64,000 nucleotides of DNA from Sisyra terminalis (taxonomy: Eukaryota > Arthropoda > Insecta > Neuroptera > Sisyridae): positions 32,651,482 through 32,715,481 of the forward strand of contig OY292274.1 in NCBI GenBank assembly GCA_958496175.1. The letters are read 5' to 3'. Below, one piece after another: positions 14,801-26,677 of the stretch. The translations under genes were made by a program, and so were the position numbers. The notes under the pieces were generated by a model that was given only the letters and a program-made list of their open reading frames with translations, was not told where the DNA came from and did no database searches. How positions within the stretch are numbered: position 1 is the first letter of the stretch; each line of letters begins with the position of its first letter.

Positions 14801-17800
14801 AATAGCTGTTAAAATATTTAAATGATTTTCCGTTTGAGTTTTAGTCGGTATTAAGGTTTCTGTGCTTGAATTAGCATATGTATCTTCAGATAAAACAACA
14901 ACGTGACCATAAAAATTGCCAACAGGAATTTTGCATCTAGTTGTTGACATACCATGTCTTCCGATTGTAGTAATTTTTAAATATCTACATAATGGAGGAG
15001 GTTGTAAATCGCTGAGTATAAGACATTTTGTACTTATATCAGAAGCGACAACTAACTGAATTCCATCAATGTCTTCTCCTTGCCACCATACATGAATACT
15101 TAACGATATAAGATCAGTACAGGCTGGTATGAACAAATCAGTTAGAAGTACAGGAGTTGCGAAGTCCAAAATCACAAAACGACGAGCTCCTGAATACATT
15201 CGTTCGATCACTAACACTTGTTGAGGTGGAGCAAGAAGTAATTGTTGCCACGGAAGTGTATCATTTTCTGTTTTTTTAGCATTTATTTCTGACTTCTCAG
15301 TTTCCATCTGCGAGGATTTATTTGCACTAGCCTTGTTATCGCTCAATTCATTGCTGGATACATTCTCTTTATTTTCTTGCGTCCACGAAGAATTATTTAA
15401 AAATTGAGAATCGAATGAATTCGAAATATCTGAATCCATTTCTAAATTAAACTCATTAAAATTAGAATCATTTTTTTCAAAAGTAACACTATTGTCGACC
15501 GACATTTGTTCTTTTCCATTTTTATCAATTTGAAAAAATTGATCTTGTTTTTCAACGGGTTCTTCCTGGAAAGATTTTCCTGTGGGTACAAAAGGTACCC
15601 ATTGACCCACTTTTTTCGGTGAATTTTTCAATGTATTTATATTATTTTTTTCTTCCATTAGCAGATCGTTGATAGTAGATTTACAAAACTGTAAATAATC
15701 GTCAACTGCTGAGCTACTTCCACCTGCACTAACTGCATGAGCTCCCTGCTCAAATTTCAGAGGCCATGTAGCAGTACTGCTACCGTTGACAGTGCTTAGC
15801 GTTGCCCCATTAATTCCAATTGGACCATTCGTATCAAGGCGTTCCATTCGCGTTCCATCACTTGCTGAAATACATGTGTAATGTAACGTCTCCGTTTCTA
15901 GTAGACCTCTTGTATAATTATTTGCTACAAGTGCTCGACAGCGACTAATACCGTTTGTTTTATTATCTTGATTTTTCGTTTGGATCGTAATACCAGGAAG
16001 TAAAAATAATTCTTTTAGATCAAATTGTCCCGATCCAGAAATTATTGGATGCATAGACATATTGCATGCTGGGAATGCATCTCCAGCAACAACTGATCCA
16101 AACGTAACCGGGGCACTACTTGATTTCTGCAGAGCAGGTGGATCAATATCCAGCAATTCAGGTTCAAAAGGAATACCATACAATCCAAACCGACTTCTTA
16201 ATAACTGATGGTAAGGATTTGTACGAGATCGAAGATGATGTGACAATCGTTGTACTAAAGATATACATTCTGTTGCTGCTGCGGCAGCCCCATTAAACCC
16301 ACTTACAGCTACATGTTTTAATAACATTGTTAACCATCGCAATGCACTTGCTGAATTAATCCGTCCTAACATAGAATATATTTTCACTAAAGCTTGCAGA
16401 ACAGCATTGTCAAATTGTTGAGAAACCGATATATTCATCATATTTCGCCCATTTCTAAAATAAAAATGTAAAGATATATGAGGCAAAAAATAATTTCAAA
16501 TAAAAAACTTACTCAACACAAACGATCATTAATTTCATAAATTTATGAGCAACTGGACGAGATCCTTCTATTAATCCAGAAACTGCAAGAGCGTGTAAAT
16601 GTGGCTCTAATGTTTCTAAAAACTGAACCCCTAAATCACTTCCTCGACGCCCTAACCGGACATTTGCAATCCATGTGAGCATATCTAATGCTAGCATTTG
16701 AATTAATCTACTACGATTTTTATTCGCTGAACAAGCACTTTCACATAAAATATTTATTAAGTGATTGGATTCTACAATAGCCGCACGTTGAGATCTACAA
16801 AAAAATTGACATGTTAAATGAAAATAAAATTTACTAATAAATCAAGAATAACCGTTCATTAGGAAGATTAACTTGTTTCATAGTTCGAATGGTGATAGAA
16901 ATTTCATGTAACCAATCACATCCCATGTAGTATTCAGCTTTTCGGGTCTTCTGGAATGGTCCTTCTAAAGTAAAATTTATTGAATTATTGAAATGTTCAT
17001 TTAGTGGAAATAAGTTTACTTTTATGATAAAATTTTAAACAAAAAATTGAAGTAATTATTATCATTTTTCGAAATGACAAATATTTTAAATTATTTAGCA
17101 ACATTTTTATTTACAATTTCATCAATATATTCTAATATTTCTGTAAAATATAATACAAAATAAATTTCAACCGTGAGCGATGTTATTTTTAAAGATTTTC
17201 TTAATTATAGGTTACTCATCGGTCCTAATAGTAAGCTTAGCTCGATGCCGAAGGTTTCTCAATTGTATTAATTTTCAATAAAACAATTCAAATATTTGCT
17301 ATCAAAATATGTAAAAACTCATTATTTAAAAAAGCCAAAATAATGAAATCCTAAACGGTTGGTTTAAGGCGAAAATTTCAGAGATTTTTAAGAAAATTAC
17401 GAAAAATAAAAACAATATTAAAGATAACCATTAATAGAAATAACAAAAATTCATGGTCTAGAACCCTAAAGAAATCATAAACGAAAATAACGTTTGCTTC
17501 AATTTATCATCAATAAAATTAAACTCATCATAAATTAGTGATAATATTACGAAACAAATATTTTTTTTACTCCTCAGTCTAATTACTATATTTTTATTAT
17601 AGTAAACCCAGTTCTAACGATGTTAAAAATACTGAGATATGTTGACTGTTTTTGTAAATAAATATTTAAGTAACTATCAGCACCGAATTTTAAACTCAAT
17701 GTGTAATTGAAAACTTGATACAACTGAAGTAAAAAAAATCTAAATTTGTTGTAAAATAAAATTATTTAAATGTTCTTACCATTTTTTTCATCTTTTTTTG

Positions 17801-20800
17801 TAGTGGTTATTTCTCTTGATGGATCTAACATCGCTTTAATGTGAATAAGTAAAGTACGACCTCGAGCTTTTAGAAGTTTGGGACTTGTTAATGTAACGCA
17901 ACCACTATGCTCAGTAAGATCTAAACAAGTGGCCAAATTAACAGGCCCACAAAGAATGTCAGCATTTTGAGCTCGTAGGTATTCATCAGTTACTACAGGA
18001 TTCTGAAGAAATCCAGAATTTGAATTTCCATTAGATCCACTAGCTTGCGCATTTTCAAATAGAGAAAAATGTACAGCATCGTCAACAGATGTAGTATGAG
18101 ATCCATATTTACGATAACCAATACCAGATGCATGTTGTTTTAACAACGTTACCTGTTGAAAAATAAGTTAGTGTAAAAATTATATGCTATACTTAAATTA
18201 GTCAGATTTTAGACTCCGTTGTCAGATGTAAAAGTCTACAATAAGATTTGGGAGGACAACAGAAAAGAAAGGAAATAATTACTGATGTTATAGTATCAAA
18301 ATTAACTTTAAGAATCAAATTATTTTTTAAGTTTGTCTCTTTGCATTATTACTTTCATTAACAACATAATAATCTCCGTCTAAGATTAATTAGAAATTTT
18401 TATTATAAAACTCCCAATGTTTCTCTTAAGAATCCTCAGAGTGAGTTGTTCATAATGGAATATGGTTTTTTGATGGGTAACCTACAGTAATACAGTTCAA
18501 GCGGCAATGTCAAAAAAGGTAGATTTGAGTTAAGAAAAAAAACCTCAGCATTAAAATAATAACCATTAATGTAGCACATTGGCTTTAAGCCTTGTTGAAG
18601 GTATTGACCCCCACCAGATTCATATGCGCATTCATCGAACCCTTCTTAATTGGAAAAATAAAATATTAATTTTTAAAATTCAAAACATAGGTACATATTT
18701 ATACATAGATCATATGAGTCGGAGGTAACCTCCGCTGAACCCGTGAGACTGACTCACCGGACTCCTGAGATTCTATTAAGCCCAGGTTAAGAACCACTGG
18801 TCTAGCAGTCGGCATCTTGATCCTTTTCTTTTCATATTTAATTGTGATCCAGGTCCTTTTTAACTAGCTACTATCTAATTTTCTGTTTGTAGCTAATTCA
18901 ATAAGTGAATAAATTACTCTTGCCGGTTTATGGAAATTTTCCCAAATGCCAAAATTTTTAACACAGAATTGAAAATCTTTATAAGTCTCTTCTCTGATAG
19001 AGTTGTAATTACTTTATGACTCATCACATAGGAGTCACGGAGCGATCCAACGCTACTTGATGACCACTGAAAAAGTTGTTTGGTAATAGAAATTCCTATC
19101 TAGGCAATATGTCATAACACTTTTTGTTTGAACTTTTGTTTAAATTTATGCTTCTGGTTTACTTTTGTTAATTATAATTCATAAATTAGACTAAAATATA
19201 CTGTATATATCGTTATAACAGTTACAACTTTTTGTTTCAAAGAATCGTTCCCTATAAATTAAGAGTTATATTTTTATACTGTAACTCAATTTTGTCGCTC
19301 CTTTGTTGTAATCCTACCAGATGAATACCAACTAATCTTATTTTTTATAAATTGTACATATTCTGGGAGGAAAAGGATCCATACTTGATGTTTCAAATAC
19401 TGATTTTATTATCAAAAAGGAAATTGATCCGATATCCATTATACCGATTTGAAGAACCTCGCGAGAGATAACTAGAGAAAAATTAAATCTGCAGTCAGAT
19501 AGAAACCAGGAAAAACAGATTTTAATGAAATTTAAAAAGGTATAGATTTTAGTATTTAAATGGCATATGTACTATATGTACACTTTTTTGATATTTGTAC
19601 ATCTTCCAACAAAATAATTTGAGATCAAAAAAATTCCTTATACATCATCGTAAATTCAAAAATGTTATACTTTCGATTTTTTTGATTAAACCTTCTATGA
19701 AAAATTCCGATATTTTAGTAATAGTGGATGAGTTTAAGAACATTTATAATGCATTTCCAAGAAAAAAGTAGGGACTTTTACATCTGAAGTAATCTTTATA
19801 TCCAAATATATTACTTGTAAATTTGGCAATGCTAAGCACGGTGCGTGTAGAGAAAAGCGTAAATCTACATGACCGACACAAGCGTTCCAAGGTAATGTTA
19901 ACTCCAAAACATGTTCATCCCAAGTTGTTACATCTGTCTGCAATCGCCAAGTTCTTGTATGTTGAGCACTTCCATCACTGGTAGCCTAAAAGAGTATAAT
20001 CGCCTTTAATATCATCAATATTTTAAGTTTTTGTAATAATACTTGTATTTGTTGCGGAAGTTTACGTTGACATTGTTGCATTTCACTCCAACAAGCTGGT
20101 AAAATTGCACAATAACTTGAACTTAGTGGTTCGCATTGACTAAATGAATGCAATAGCTTCAGTTCTGCTTCAGATAATGTCGAACGACAATTCAACATTT
20201 CAGAAAATGTGAGTATATCACCAACTTTTGAAGAATCTATTAATAAGGTTTCATCATTTATTTGATCGGAATGGTAAACCTTTGGAACAATCGTTGGGCT
20301 GGGATGTGGAGCACTCTCTAAAATATTATAAAAACATTTATTTAAAATGTTAAATAATAAACACTACTAAATATACCCGTATCGAAGACATTTGATGGTT
20401 CCAAGGGATTTTTTACCAAAGGACAAGATATATTTATATCCATGTTACTGAAGTCGTCTTCTTTATCCTCATTGAAATCGTTATCTTGTCCTAAGATGGT
20501 ATAAAAATGTAAAGGTCCTCTTTCAGTACAGACACAGAGACGTTCTAAACCTAAATTAAAAGTTCAATAATAAAATTACATAATTAAATTAATAAATAAT
20601 ATTTACTATTGCAATAACTAGCTGACACATAACGTGTTCCTTCACTTCTGGCTTCAGAGACAATATCCAATGTCGATAAATCAATTAAACGTACAGCGCC
20701 ATCTGCACAAACCATCGTAGCCAAACCTTCCAATGTATCTAGACCATCACTTTCTTCTAAAATTGGTAGTAAACTAACTTCTTCAGGTTGTTCTGACGCA

Positions 20801-23445
20801 GATAATTCTTTTGATAATAACGGCTTCTCTTCGATTTTAACTACACGTGATGAAAAATTCAAAGCATAAATCAACAGCATGCTTTTTCCTAAAATATCCA
20901 TATCCTTCGATCGCATAACAACTAATATGTGCTTCCCATTTTTAGTGGGTATAATTTCAAAAATTTCTAGTTTTTTGTTCTGGCAACTTTCTGGTAACAT
21001 AACACACTGCACGGTATGCGAATATGATATTGCTCGTTCTCCTTTTGCTTTAATATCATTAATATGATCAGATATAGATTTTTCAGAACTTGTGCTAGGC
21101 TCATTAAATTCATTTACACGTTCTGGCTCTTCTAAAAGTTGGCCATTAGTAAGTGAATAATCCACTTCTTTGTCATTTGATAAAAATGATCCATAACAAA
21201 CGTCATCGGTGTAAAATCGAGGCCCGTTTTGTGTTTCTGAAGAAACGGTATCCGGAGGGAAAAGAATTTTTTCAATATTATGGGGAATGAAATTTTGATA
21301 TGATTTCGGAGACATTTCATTGTTATTAACATAAGAATCGGTAGGTTCTGAAAACCAGAAACCAACTGTTGCACTGTCAAATTCATCATTGAAATGATTT
21401 TCTTGTGGTTCTGGTTGTTCTTCACTATCCATCTTGCTTAACTTTGTTAGTAAGCCACTACTGTCTTTGTTGTCTTTATTTTCTGCCGTCGCTGAAGTTG
21501 TTGAATCTTGCTCTTGATCGGTGACAGTACTACAAGCTGCTGACTTGTATTGGAAGTCATAAACGACTAAGTATGAATACTTTTTAACAGAAATTTCTCC
21601 AAATTCTGGGACTACATTTGTCGCAATTTCAGATTTTTGTTGATTTTGATTATTTAACGCTTCCACTGATGCATTTTCAACCACTTCCGTAGGTTCGCCG
21701 GTTTTATAAAGAACAGGCATTGCTGAAATATTTCCACTGACTGAAATTCCACAAATTATTGATGGTCTAACTTGTGTTGAATTTTGTTTAGTCGCTGGTT
21801 TATTTGATTTCGATGGAGATTTGATAGATTGAGATGTTAAAATGTGCTTTTTTTCTCCAACAATTGATAACGCTGTTAAAGACACATTATTATCTAGAAA
21901 TTAAGGAAAATATATTAAAAACAAAATTCACATAAGTTTTTGCAAAAACGAACCTCTTTTAAGAACGTTATGAGCTAAATTTGGTATACCGTAGTCAGCA
22001 TGTGTTACATAAAAACAATGTGTCCTTTTCAATTTCCCAGATGTATTATACACGGAAACCATTCCTCCAGAATGACCTAGTGCAATTAATCCCGTAACAT
22101 TACTATTAGAAACTAAAGTAGACCCTCCATATCCTCTGGGAGTAATATCGAGAGCTGGACTTGTTGCGTAAGATACAGCTAACGGAACGTTTTGAGTATA
22201 TTCCCCTTTGACAAAAGGGCATGTTGGTGAATGACGTTCATGCTCACTCCATGGCTCATCTGTTCTTTCCCAACTAACCAAACACACTGAGCATGTAAAA
22301 CACATTGCACGATCATCACCTGAACTATTTGGTTGATGATAGAAACCAGCTTGAGCCATTTGTTCTGGTAAGGCCCATTTGTAATCCATATGAGGCCATC
22401 TGAAGTAATGATAAAGCAGATAAAAATGAATATCTAATTGTTAGTAGCAATTTTTTTAACATTTAAGAGTTATGTAAAACATACCTAGCAAAGGTTTCTC
22501 GCCTCTTTGCTTCGCTGTACATATAAGCACGATCACAAGATGGTATTATTTCCCTTGGAGCTAACTCCGTCAATCTTTCACTAATTGCAGCTGCAACCGC
22601 CAACGCTGGTACATGACGATTTTGAGCATTCAACTCATTTACTACTCGTAAAGCCACCGAACGTAGAGTTGATAATTTCAACTCCAAACAAATGGTATTC
22701 CACTGGAAAATAATATTAGATTATTTTATTATTCTGTGATTAAAAAATTATAAGCTATGTTATACTAACTTTATGTGCTTTAATTCCGCTTCTATGCTGA
22801 CTTTGTGCTCGTGTTATTTTATCAGTAAGCTCATTTTGCACTTCCGAATTCAAATCAGCTGATGCTAAATCAACGGTTTTCAGACTTTGTTGAAATATAA
22901 TTGCCTAAATGTAATTAAACATTTTTAATATTTGACATAGTCAGCCATACTGTTACTAAATATTAGGTTATCAAGTTTACCTCAGATAGTAGCAATTCCA
23001 ATTTAACAACGTCATCGCTACTTCTTAATCGACGTTGTAATATTGTATCTAAAAGTAAAACTCCATTATAGTCTGAGCGCACACCTACACCCTGGCCGTC
23101 AAGAAAAAGGACTTTGTTTTCTTCCTCCAAATAGCTACATTTTATAATTGTATTGAGTCTGGCTGAAATTGAAGAATATAATGAAACAATTGAAATTAAA
23201 TTGTTTAATCAGCTTACATAAATTGCATAAGCATATTAAGTAATTGTTTAAACAAAATTTTAAATATTACCTGACAGTGAACTCGTATGCAATACAGCAC
23301 CAGAATTAACATCTAAAACATGGACGTATCCGCTTCGTGTTGTCACCAGAATGATATTTAATGTTGGATGATAAACAATATTTTGTGAATCTAAATCAAC
23401 ATTTAAATAACCATCTTCTTTGAGCGACCACAGTTCTTGAGCCAT
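1..23445 (-). CDS. Bruce: Bruce/BIRC6, giant BIR-containing E2/E3 ubiquitin ligase (29 exons, 3' end cut by window)
   Basis: Coding exons in transcript order: 23445-23271, 23162-22981, 22904-22770, 22702-22485, 22399-21954, 21893-20607, 20550-20377, 20317-20043, 19985-19782, 18152-17780, 16964-16853, 16794-16513, 16454-13023, 11970-11697, 11638-11282, 11223-10956, 10891-10705, 9632-9208, 9145-8955, 8900-8765, 8699-8496, 8435-6207, 6150-5710, 5659-5081, 3504-3309, 3249-2918, 2850-2666, 2609-2484, 125-1. All junctions are GT-AG and in phase, giving 13550 nt (4516 codons plus 2 nt). The start Met at 23445 is the first ATG after an in-frame stop. The protein matches BIRC6 along its length: N-terminal propeller, BIR near residues 236-310, long helical-repeat body and C-terminal UBC. 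Family knowledge: a dimeric ligase charged by UBA6 that ubiquitinates caspases, HtrA2 and SMAC; the fly homolog restrains Reaper- and Grim-driven death. Human and fly proteins are about 4850 aa, so little is missing. No frameshift or internal stop was seen. Confidence 0.96.
655..771. repeat. Imperfect hairpin (inverted repeat)
   Basis: The stretch near 656-682 (TTTGTAGATTTTTCTGGGAA) is repeated in reverse complement near 743-771 (TTCCCAGAAAAATCTACAAA), about 60 bp apart. It is probably the core of an old foldback transposon; no outer terminal repeats could be identified. Confidence 0.7.
981..1603. mobile_element. Tc1/mariner-like element with ~45-bp terminal inverted repeats, no intact transposase
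   Basis: The left end CAGTCTCTGGCCATATTGTT is matched in reverse complement by the right end CAGTCCGTGGCCATATTAAT, and both continue into AGACGCACT. Both termini abut TA, the target duplication of the Tc1/mariner superfamily. At 623 bp it is too short for a transposase, and no recognisable transposase motif was found inside, so it is probably a non-autonomous or internally deleted copy. Confidence 0.75.
1686..1855. mobile_element. MITE sharing a core motif with copies at 10012 and 38799
   Basis: The ends TTTAGACCGATACTATCTGG and, on the other strand, TTTAGACCGGCACAATCTGG are inverted repeats. The internal ATTCGCGAATTGAATTAAAA is shared with the elements at 10012-10221 and 38799-39025, although the outermost bases differ between the three. 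Confidence 0.65.
3925..5000 (-). repeat. Tandem array of tRNA-derived SINE units (one divergent plus five close copies) in a Bruce intron
   Basis: A conserved start (GTTTACCGTCGC on the plus strand) recurs at 4111, 4294, 4479, 4662 and 4847, so the period is 183 or 185 bp; a diverged copy lies at about 3930-4085. On the minus strand each unit carries a tRNA-like head: A-box-like GAGTGGTCTAGGTG, about 30 bp, then B-box-like GGGTTCGATTCTCG. The final copy differs near its end. Orientation is the same as Bruce transcription. These are polymerase-III-type SINE heads and not functional tRNAs: the sequence does not fold into a full cloverleaf with acceptor stem that I can see. Confidence 0.85.
6207..8435 (-). 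CDS. Bruce: Bruce exon 22: 2229-nt exon of the central/C-terminal body
   Basis: Second largest exon. It begins [20 protein letters not shown] after a split Thr codon, matching the conserved BIRC6 segment that follows a predicted beta-sandwich, and continues through [20 protein letters not shown] into long alpha-helical repeats. The following exon 23 starts [20 protein letters not shown], another highly conserved BIRC6 block. No ORF interruption. Confidence 0.92.
10012..10221. mobile_element. MITE, second copy of the CTGGCAACGTTGCATTTT family
   Basis: The left end CATGTCCTTTTCCGTCAATA and the reverse complement of the right end, CATGTCTCTTTTATGGACAT, are terminal inverted repeats. They run on into ATCTGGTAACGTTGCATTTT, also present inverted at the right side. 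Confidence 0.75.
10372..10535 (-). repeat. Single tRNA-derived SINE copy, degraded
   Basis: It matches the array units at 3925-5000 (ACCGTCACCTTATAA, CGACTCTAGAGTTAATAA, GAAAATTTGCTGGATAC), but the B-box region is damaged and reads TGGAGCACTTACCAG. The A-box-like GACCACTCGACCACCAGTAG (reverse strand) is present. Confidence 0.75.
11971..13022 (-). other. Bruce intron 13 with hAT-like element
   Basis: A 1.05-kb intron. It contains the hAT-like inverted-repeat element at 12081-12432. No exon-like sequence was found in the rest. Confidence 0.7.
12081..12432. mobile_element. hAT-like non-autonomous element, TIR CTAGTGTYCGAYYGAA
   Basis: The left end CTAGTGTTCGATTGAAAC is matched in inverse by CTAGTGTCCGACCGAAC at the right end. 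The A/TAGTG-type start resembles hAT termini. The flanking 8 bp are only loosely similar, so superfamily assignment is tentative. A longer relative lies at 24426-25108. Confidence 0.6.
13023..16454 (-). CDS. Bruce: Bruce exon 13: 1144-codon exon with helical repeats and a beta-sandwich module
   Basis: The largest exon (3432 nt) encodes about residues 1288-2431. It contains helical-repeat sequence, a Ser/Asn/Glu-rich linker, and a segment near [20 protein letters not shown] with [14 protein letters not shown] and [16 protein letters not shown]. That segment looks like a discoidin/carbohydrate-binding-type beta sandwich, a module reported in BIRC6 structures; assigning it here is an inference from strand pattern. 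The exon is uninterrupted in an A+T-rich genome, strong evidence for selection. Confidence 0.9.
16965..17779 (-). other. Bruce intron, nothing recognised
   Basis: An 815-bp A+T-rich intron. I see no repeat with matched ends and no coding or RNA signal. Confidence 0.6.
18153..19781 (-). other. Bruce intron 9 with a hAT-type MITE
   Basis: A 1.63-kb intron between exons 9 and 10. The MITE at 18578-18799 is the only structure recognised. Confidence 0.7.
18578..18799. mobile_element. hAT-type MITE with AGTGGTTCTTAACC terminus (degraded copy)
   Basis: The right end GGTTAAGAACCACTG is intact. The left end has decayed to ATTGGCTTTAAGCCT. The interior (ACCCCCACCAGATTCATATG, GAGACTGACTCACCGGACTC) matches the better-preserved copy at 53375-53609. 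Confidence 0.75.
20607..21893 (-). CDS. Bruce: Bruce exon 6: propeller plus long acidic, low-complexity insert
   Basis: The exon begins in propeller-like sequence ([16 protein letters not shown]), then has a long Ser/Glu/Asn-rich stretch without clear fold, and returns to strand-rich sequence ([40 protein letters not shown]). The disordered middle is expected to be the fastest-evolving part of this exon. Ends with a phase-1 split Ser codon joined to [16 protein letters not shown] in exon 7. Confidence 0.85.
21954..22399 (-). CDS. Bruce: Bruce exon 5: BIR zinc-binding domain
   Basis: This exon encodes the single BIR domain. The zinc ligands show the canonical C-x2-C-x16-H-x6-C spacing at residues 270, 273, 290 and 297, in [20 protein letters not shown] followed by HERHSPTC. 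In the family this domain binds the IAP-binding motifs of SMAC/Reaper-type antagonists and processed caspases. All zinc ligands are present, so the domain should fold. The rest of the exon returns to propeller-like sequence ([20 protein letters not shown]). Confidence 0.95.
22485..23445 (-). CDS. Bruce: Bruce exons 1-4: start codon and N-terminal propeller region
   Basis: These exons encode residues 1-236. The start is [17 protein letters not shown], followed by [20 protein letters not shown], a WD-like strand pattern typical of the BIRC6 N-terminus. Reading upstream in frame from the ATG there is a TGA and no other ATG, which decides the start. Exon 2 carries [20 protein letters not shown], matching the conserved propeller segment that in human BIRC6 also precedes the BIR. 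Exon 4 ends [11 protein letters not shown], and the split Arg codon joins the WPHMDYKWA that opens the BIR exon. Confidence 0.93.
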
Positions 23446-24425
23446 TTTGCTAGCACATCTGTCTATCCGCCATTGGACTTCCTTCAGAAATTCTAGGGTG
23501 TTGCAAAAACAACGATTTCACTAAATAGTATCGATATTATTTTACTAAATGCTTTTATGACAAAATGAAATTGAATAAATTTATTTTCTGCACAACGAGA
23601 ATAACTTGACACTTTATCAATTTTTTCGAACAAGTTTCTAAATATTTTTTAAATGTGAGTTTGACAAAACATCGTAATAAAGAATTATCTCGGTTGCATA
23701 CTACTTATTTGTCAAACGTTTTGTTAAATACGTTAAATATTCCGGTGACACAAAGTAACTCTCTCTATACTTTTTTCTTGGAACTACATTCAAGATTCGA
23801 AAATTTTCTAAAAAAATGTATTGAATTTTTTGTAAAGTATATAATTTATAGAATGTTTTTGGTCGATATGGTTGATATGCCTTTAATTTTTGACAATACA
23901 AGAACGTTAAGTCTTAAATCTAAAAAATTTTAAATTTATATGTACATAAACATATTTAAAAACTATTCCTGCTTACCGAAATTACCGGCCATTTAATGAA
24001 TTATACGGATTATTTGTATTCAAGTTGAATATAACACTGTTTAACAACATCAGGTTTGAACTGATTCAACAAAATGATTTTTTTTTGGAATTTGAAATTC
24101 CAAAGCAAACATTTAAAAACAATTAAACAATTAAAAAGAATTAATGAATTTGTTTAAAACTTTTGCAGTTTTACTTTGTGATAGAATATAATTTAACGTA
24201 TTATAACAATAAACTTTTGAAAATCTAAAAGAATTATACGAATGCGTGTCAAGTTAGTATCAGGCAAATTAAAACTAAATATTTAGTTAGATTTTTGCTT
24301 GTACCGAAAAAAATTTCGTTTGTACCTCAACTAAAAAAAGTTAATCAAGTTTTTAAAACCGTATGCCCCCATTATTAGCTTGTTAAAAAAATTAACGGTA
24401 TTTATTACGGGGGTTGACTTGTAGA

Positions 24426-25108
24426 TAGTGTTCGACCGAACTTTCGGTTTTGATTTCAGCCTAGTTTCGGCAAAAAAAACGAGTTTCGGCTTAGTTTTCT
24501 GTTTCGGTTGTCGTCAAGGCGAAACTACGACCAAAATCGAAATTAAAATCGTGGGATAAAATGTTGAAAAATTGTTTGTCAATTACAATATTAAATTCTT
24601 CAACTATGAATACTGATAATTATCAGTTTCAGTTTATCAAAATTATTTTTAATTTTTTTTTTAACTTCGAGAGAAAACTGATCAAAGTTTAGAAGAAATT
24701 ATTTTGTTTTTAAGATATAAGAAAGAATACTTTCTGTTTTGTGTACCTAAACATATTAAAGAAAAAGTAATTTTGTTTTGTAAGTTTTTTTTATATCATG
24801 TTATTCGTAATTAATATTAAAAAGAATTAGGGGCATTTTTTTTAAATCAACCACTTATTTCAGCACAAATAATTTATTTGAAATAAGAAGTAATAATATG
24901 TTATGTTAATGATTAACTCAAATATTAGAGACTAAATCAATAATAAATATCGATAGGATTTAAAAAGAAAAACTGACTAAATATGATGAACTTTTTTTTC
25001 CTACGAAAACATGACCTTATATGGAAGTTTCGGTTTCTGTTGAAACTGAGACTGATGCTGAAATTCGTTTCGGTTTCGGCCTTAAAAACTTGTTTCGGTC
25101 GGACACTA
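24426..25108. mobile_element. hAT-like element, TIR TAGTGTYCGACCGAA
   Basis: The left end TAGTGTTCGACCGAA and right end TTCGGTCGGACACTA are inverted repeats that run into further inverted TTTCGGTTT-rich sequence. The 8 bp outside each end (CTTGTAGA and TTCGTAGA) agree at six positions, as expected of an aged 8-bp hAT target duplication. No transposase was recognised inside. Confidence 0.7.
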
Positions 25109-26004
25109 TTCGTAGAGGATAGTACGGGAAAAACTAATAAATTAAACCGAAAAAAAGTTATGAAATTTCTTTAAAAAAGTAATGTAATTGTACTTTTCCA
25201 GTGTTGAATTTAATAACGGCTGTATTATTTTTCTAATCATGTTTTTTTGAGATGTAATTCGGATGTTGCAATTCGGATCCATAGAGGATTGTATCGAAAA
25301 AACCTCTTTCTAATTTAAACTGAACGATAGTAATGACGGTTTTTATAAGCGTAATATGACTCTAATTACTCCATTGTTTTTGCAAAAACTGTTGTAAAAA
25401 CTTCCAATTAGTAAAAACTTGCCCTTTTACGGTGCAATCGATTTTTTGTGTAATATTCCGGGTGGTGGCTTCTAGAGAATAGTGCCGTTTGAATTTTCGT
25501 TTGCACCTTAATCGAACAGAAAATGAAGTTTTGCAACTAAGAAAATTTCCTAAAAATATATTTAAAGTTTTAATTTGCTAAGGTAGTGTGCTAACTTGGC
25601 AAAGGTAAGAAATATTGCCGTTAAAATGGTTTATTATTGGAATATAATTATTGTTTCACTATTTGGCGGAATGGTAATTCAGTGGCATCGTGTAAATTAA
25701 TCAAAGTCGACATTCTTGCTCGTTTTTATTTAATGTTTAAAAGTACATAGTCTCCGCAGTTTAAAAAATTACGACTACCTACGTTTTTTATAAATCTTTT
25801 GATCAATAATGGGCATGTAGCGAATAAAACTTATTGATTGGGATTTTTAACACTCTTTATAGCAAGCATTATAAATAAGGGGCTATTCATAAAATATTTT
25901 CCCAAACAAGGGAGTAGAAGAGGTGTTGTTAGTGTGATATGATGGGTTGGTGGGGGATCTAAGGAAACGTAACTATTGCTGTTCATCAAACTATTTTACT
26001 TTAT

Positions 26005-26130
26005 CCTGTTAAAAAAAGGCATTTCAAATGCTCAAAAATCTTATTAGAAGCCATTAGAAGTCGTTTCAAGTTATTAAAGACAATTTAAATGTAATGATTT
26101 AAATATGCCTCTAAATGTATTTTTTTAACG
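26005..26130. mobile_element. Short MITE, CCTGTTAAAAAAGGCATTT family, copy 1
   Basis: It begins CCTGTTAAAAAAAGGCATTT and ends with the inverted TTTTTTTAACG. The interior AGAAGCCATTAGAAGTCG matches the copies at 33027 and 34043 in the opposite orientation. Confidence 0.75.
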
Positions 26131-26677
26131 AAGCTGCCCTACATAGAAATATAACCTGACAATGATTGCTTGTGTATATAAACGTAGAAAAAGATCATTA
26201 TGCATCCAAGGATTATTGAGGAGCTCCTATAATTTAATTGAAGATATACACTTAGGATTGGAATTAATAATAAAACTACAAAAAGATGTTTATAAGAAAC
26301 AAAAATAAAAAAAGCTTATAAAATCCAAAAAATAATTACGCTAGAACCTTCTACGAAAGTTTCCCCTTCAAATTATCATAATGCTGTATCAATGGTATAG
26401 ATAGTAGTTTTTCTGTGATTGTGCTTCAAAAGTTATTTTCATTGAAAATGTATAGATTGATAAAATAGATAAAAAATAAATATATTTTTTTTTATTTGGG
26501 AAATAACTCAAAACAATACAAAAATTCATAAATGTAAATTGTAGGTTTCTTGGCAAACTGAAATTATGTAGTAACAAAATTGTAATTAATTAAAAGTAAT
26601 TAAGTAAAATTTCAATCTCATTTAACATATTTTTCATGAAGGAAAGATTATAATGAAAAAGCAAAATATTAGTACTT

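Larger units (their letters stand above)
23446..26677. other. Intergenic region between Bruce start and the mucin-like gene
   Basis: The first few hundred bases upstream of 23445 must contain the Bruce 5' UTR and promoter, but no TATA or Inr element stands out. The region also holds the hAT-like element at 24426-25108 and the short MITE at 26005-26130. No supportable gene. Confidence 0.6.
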
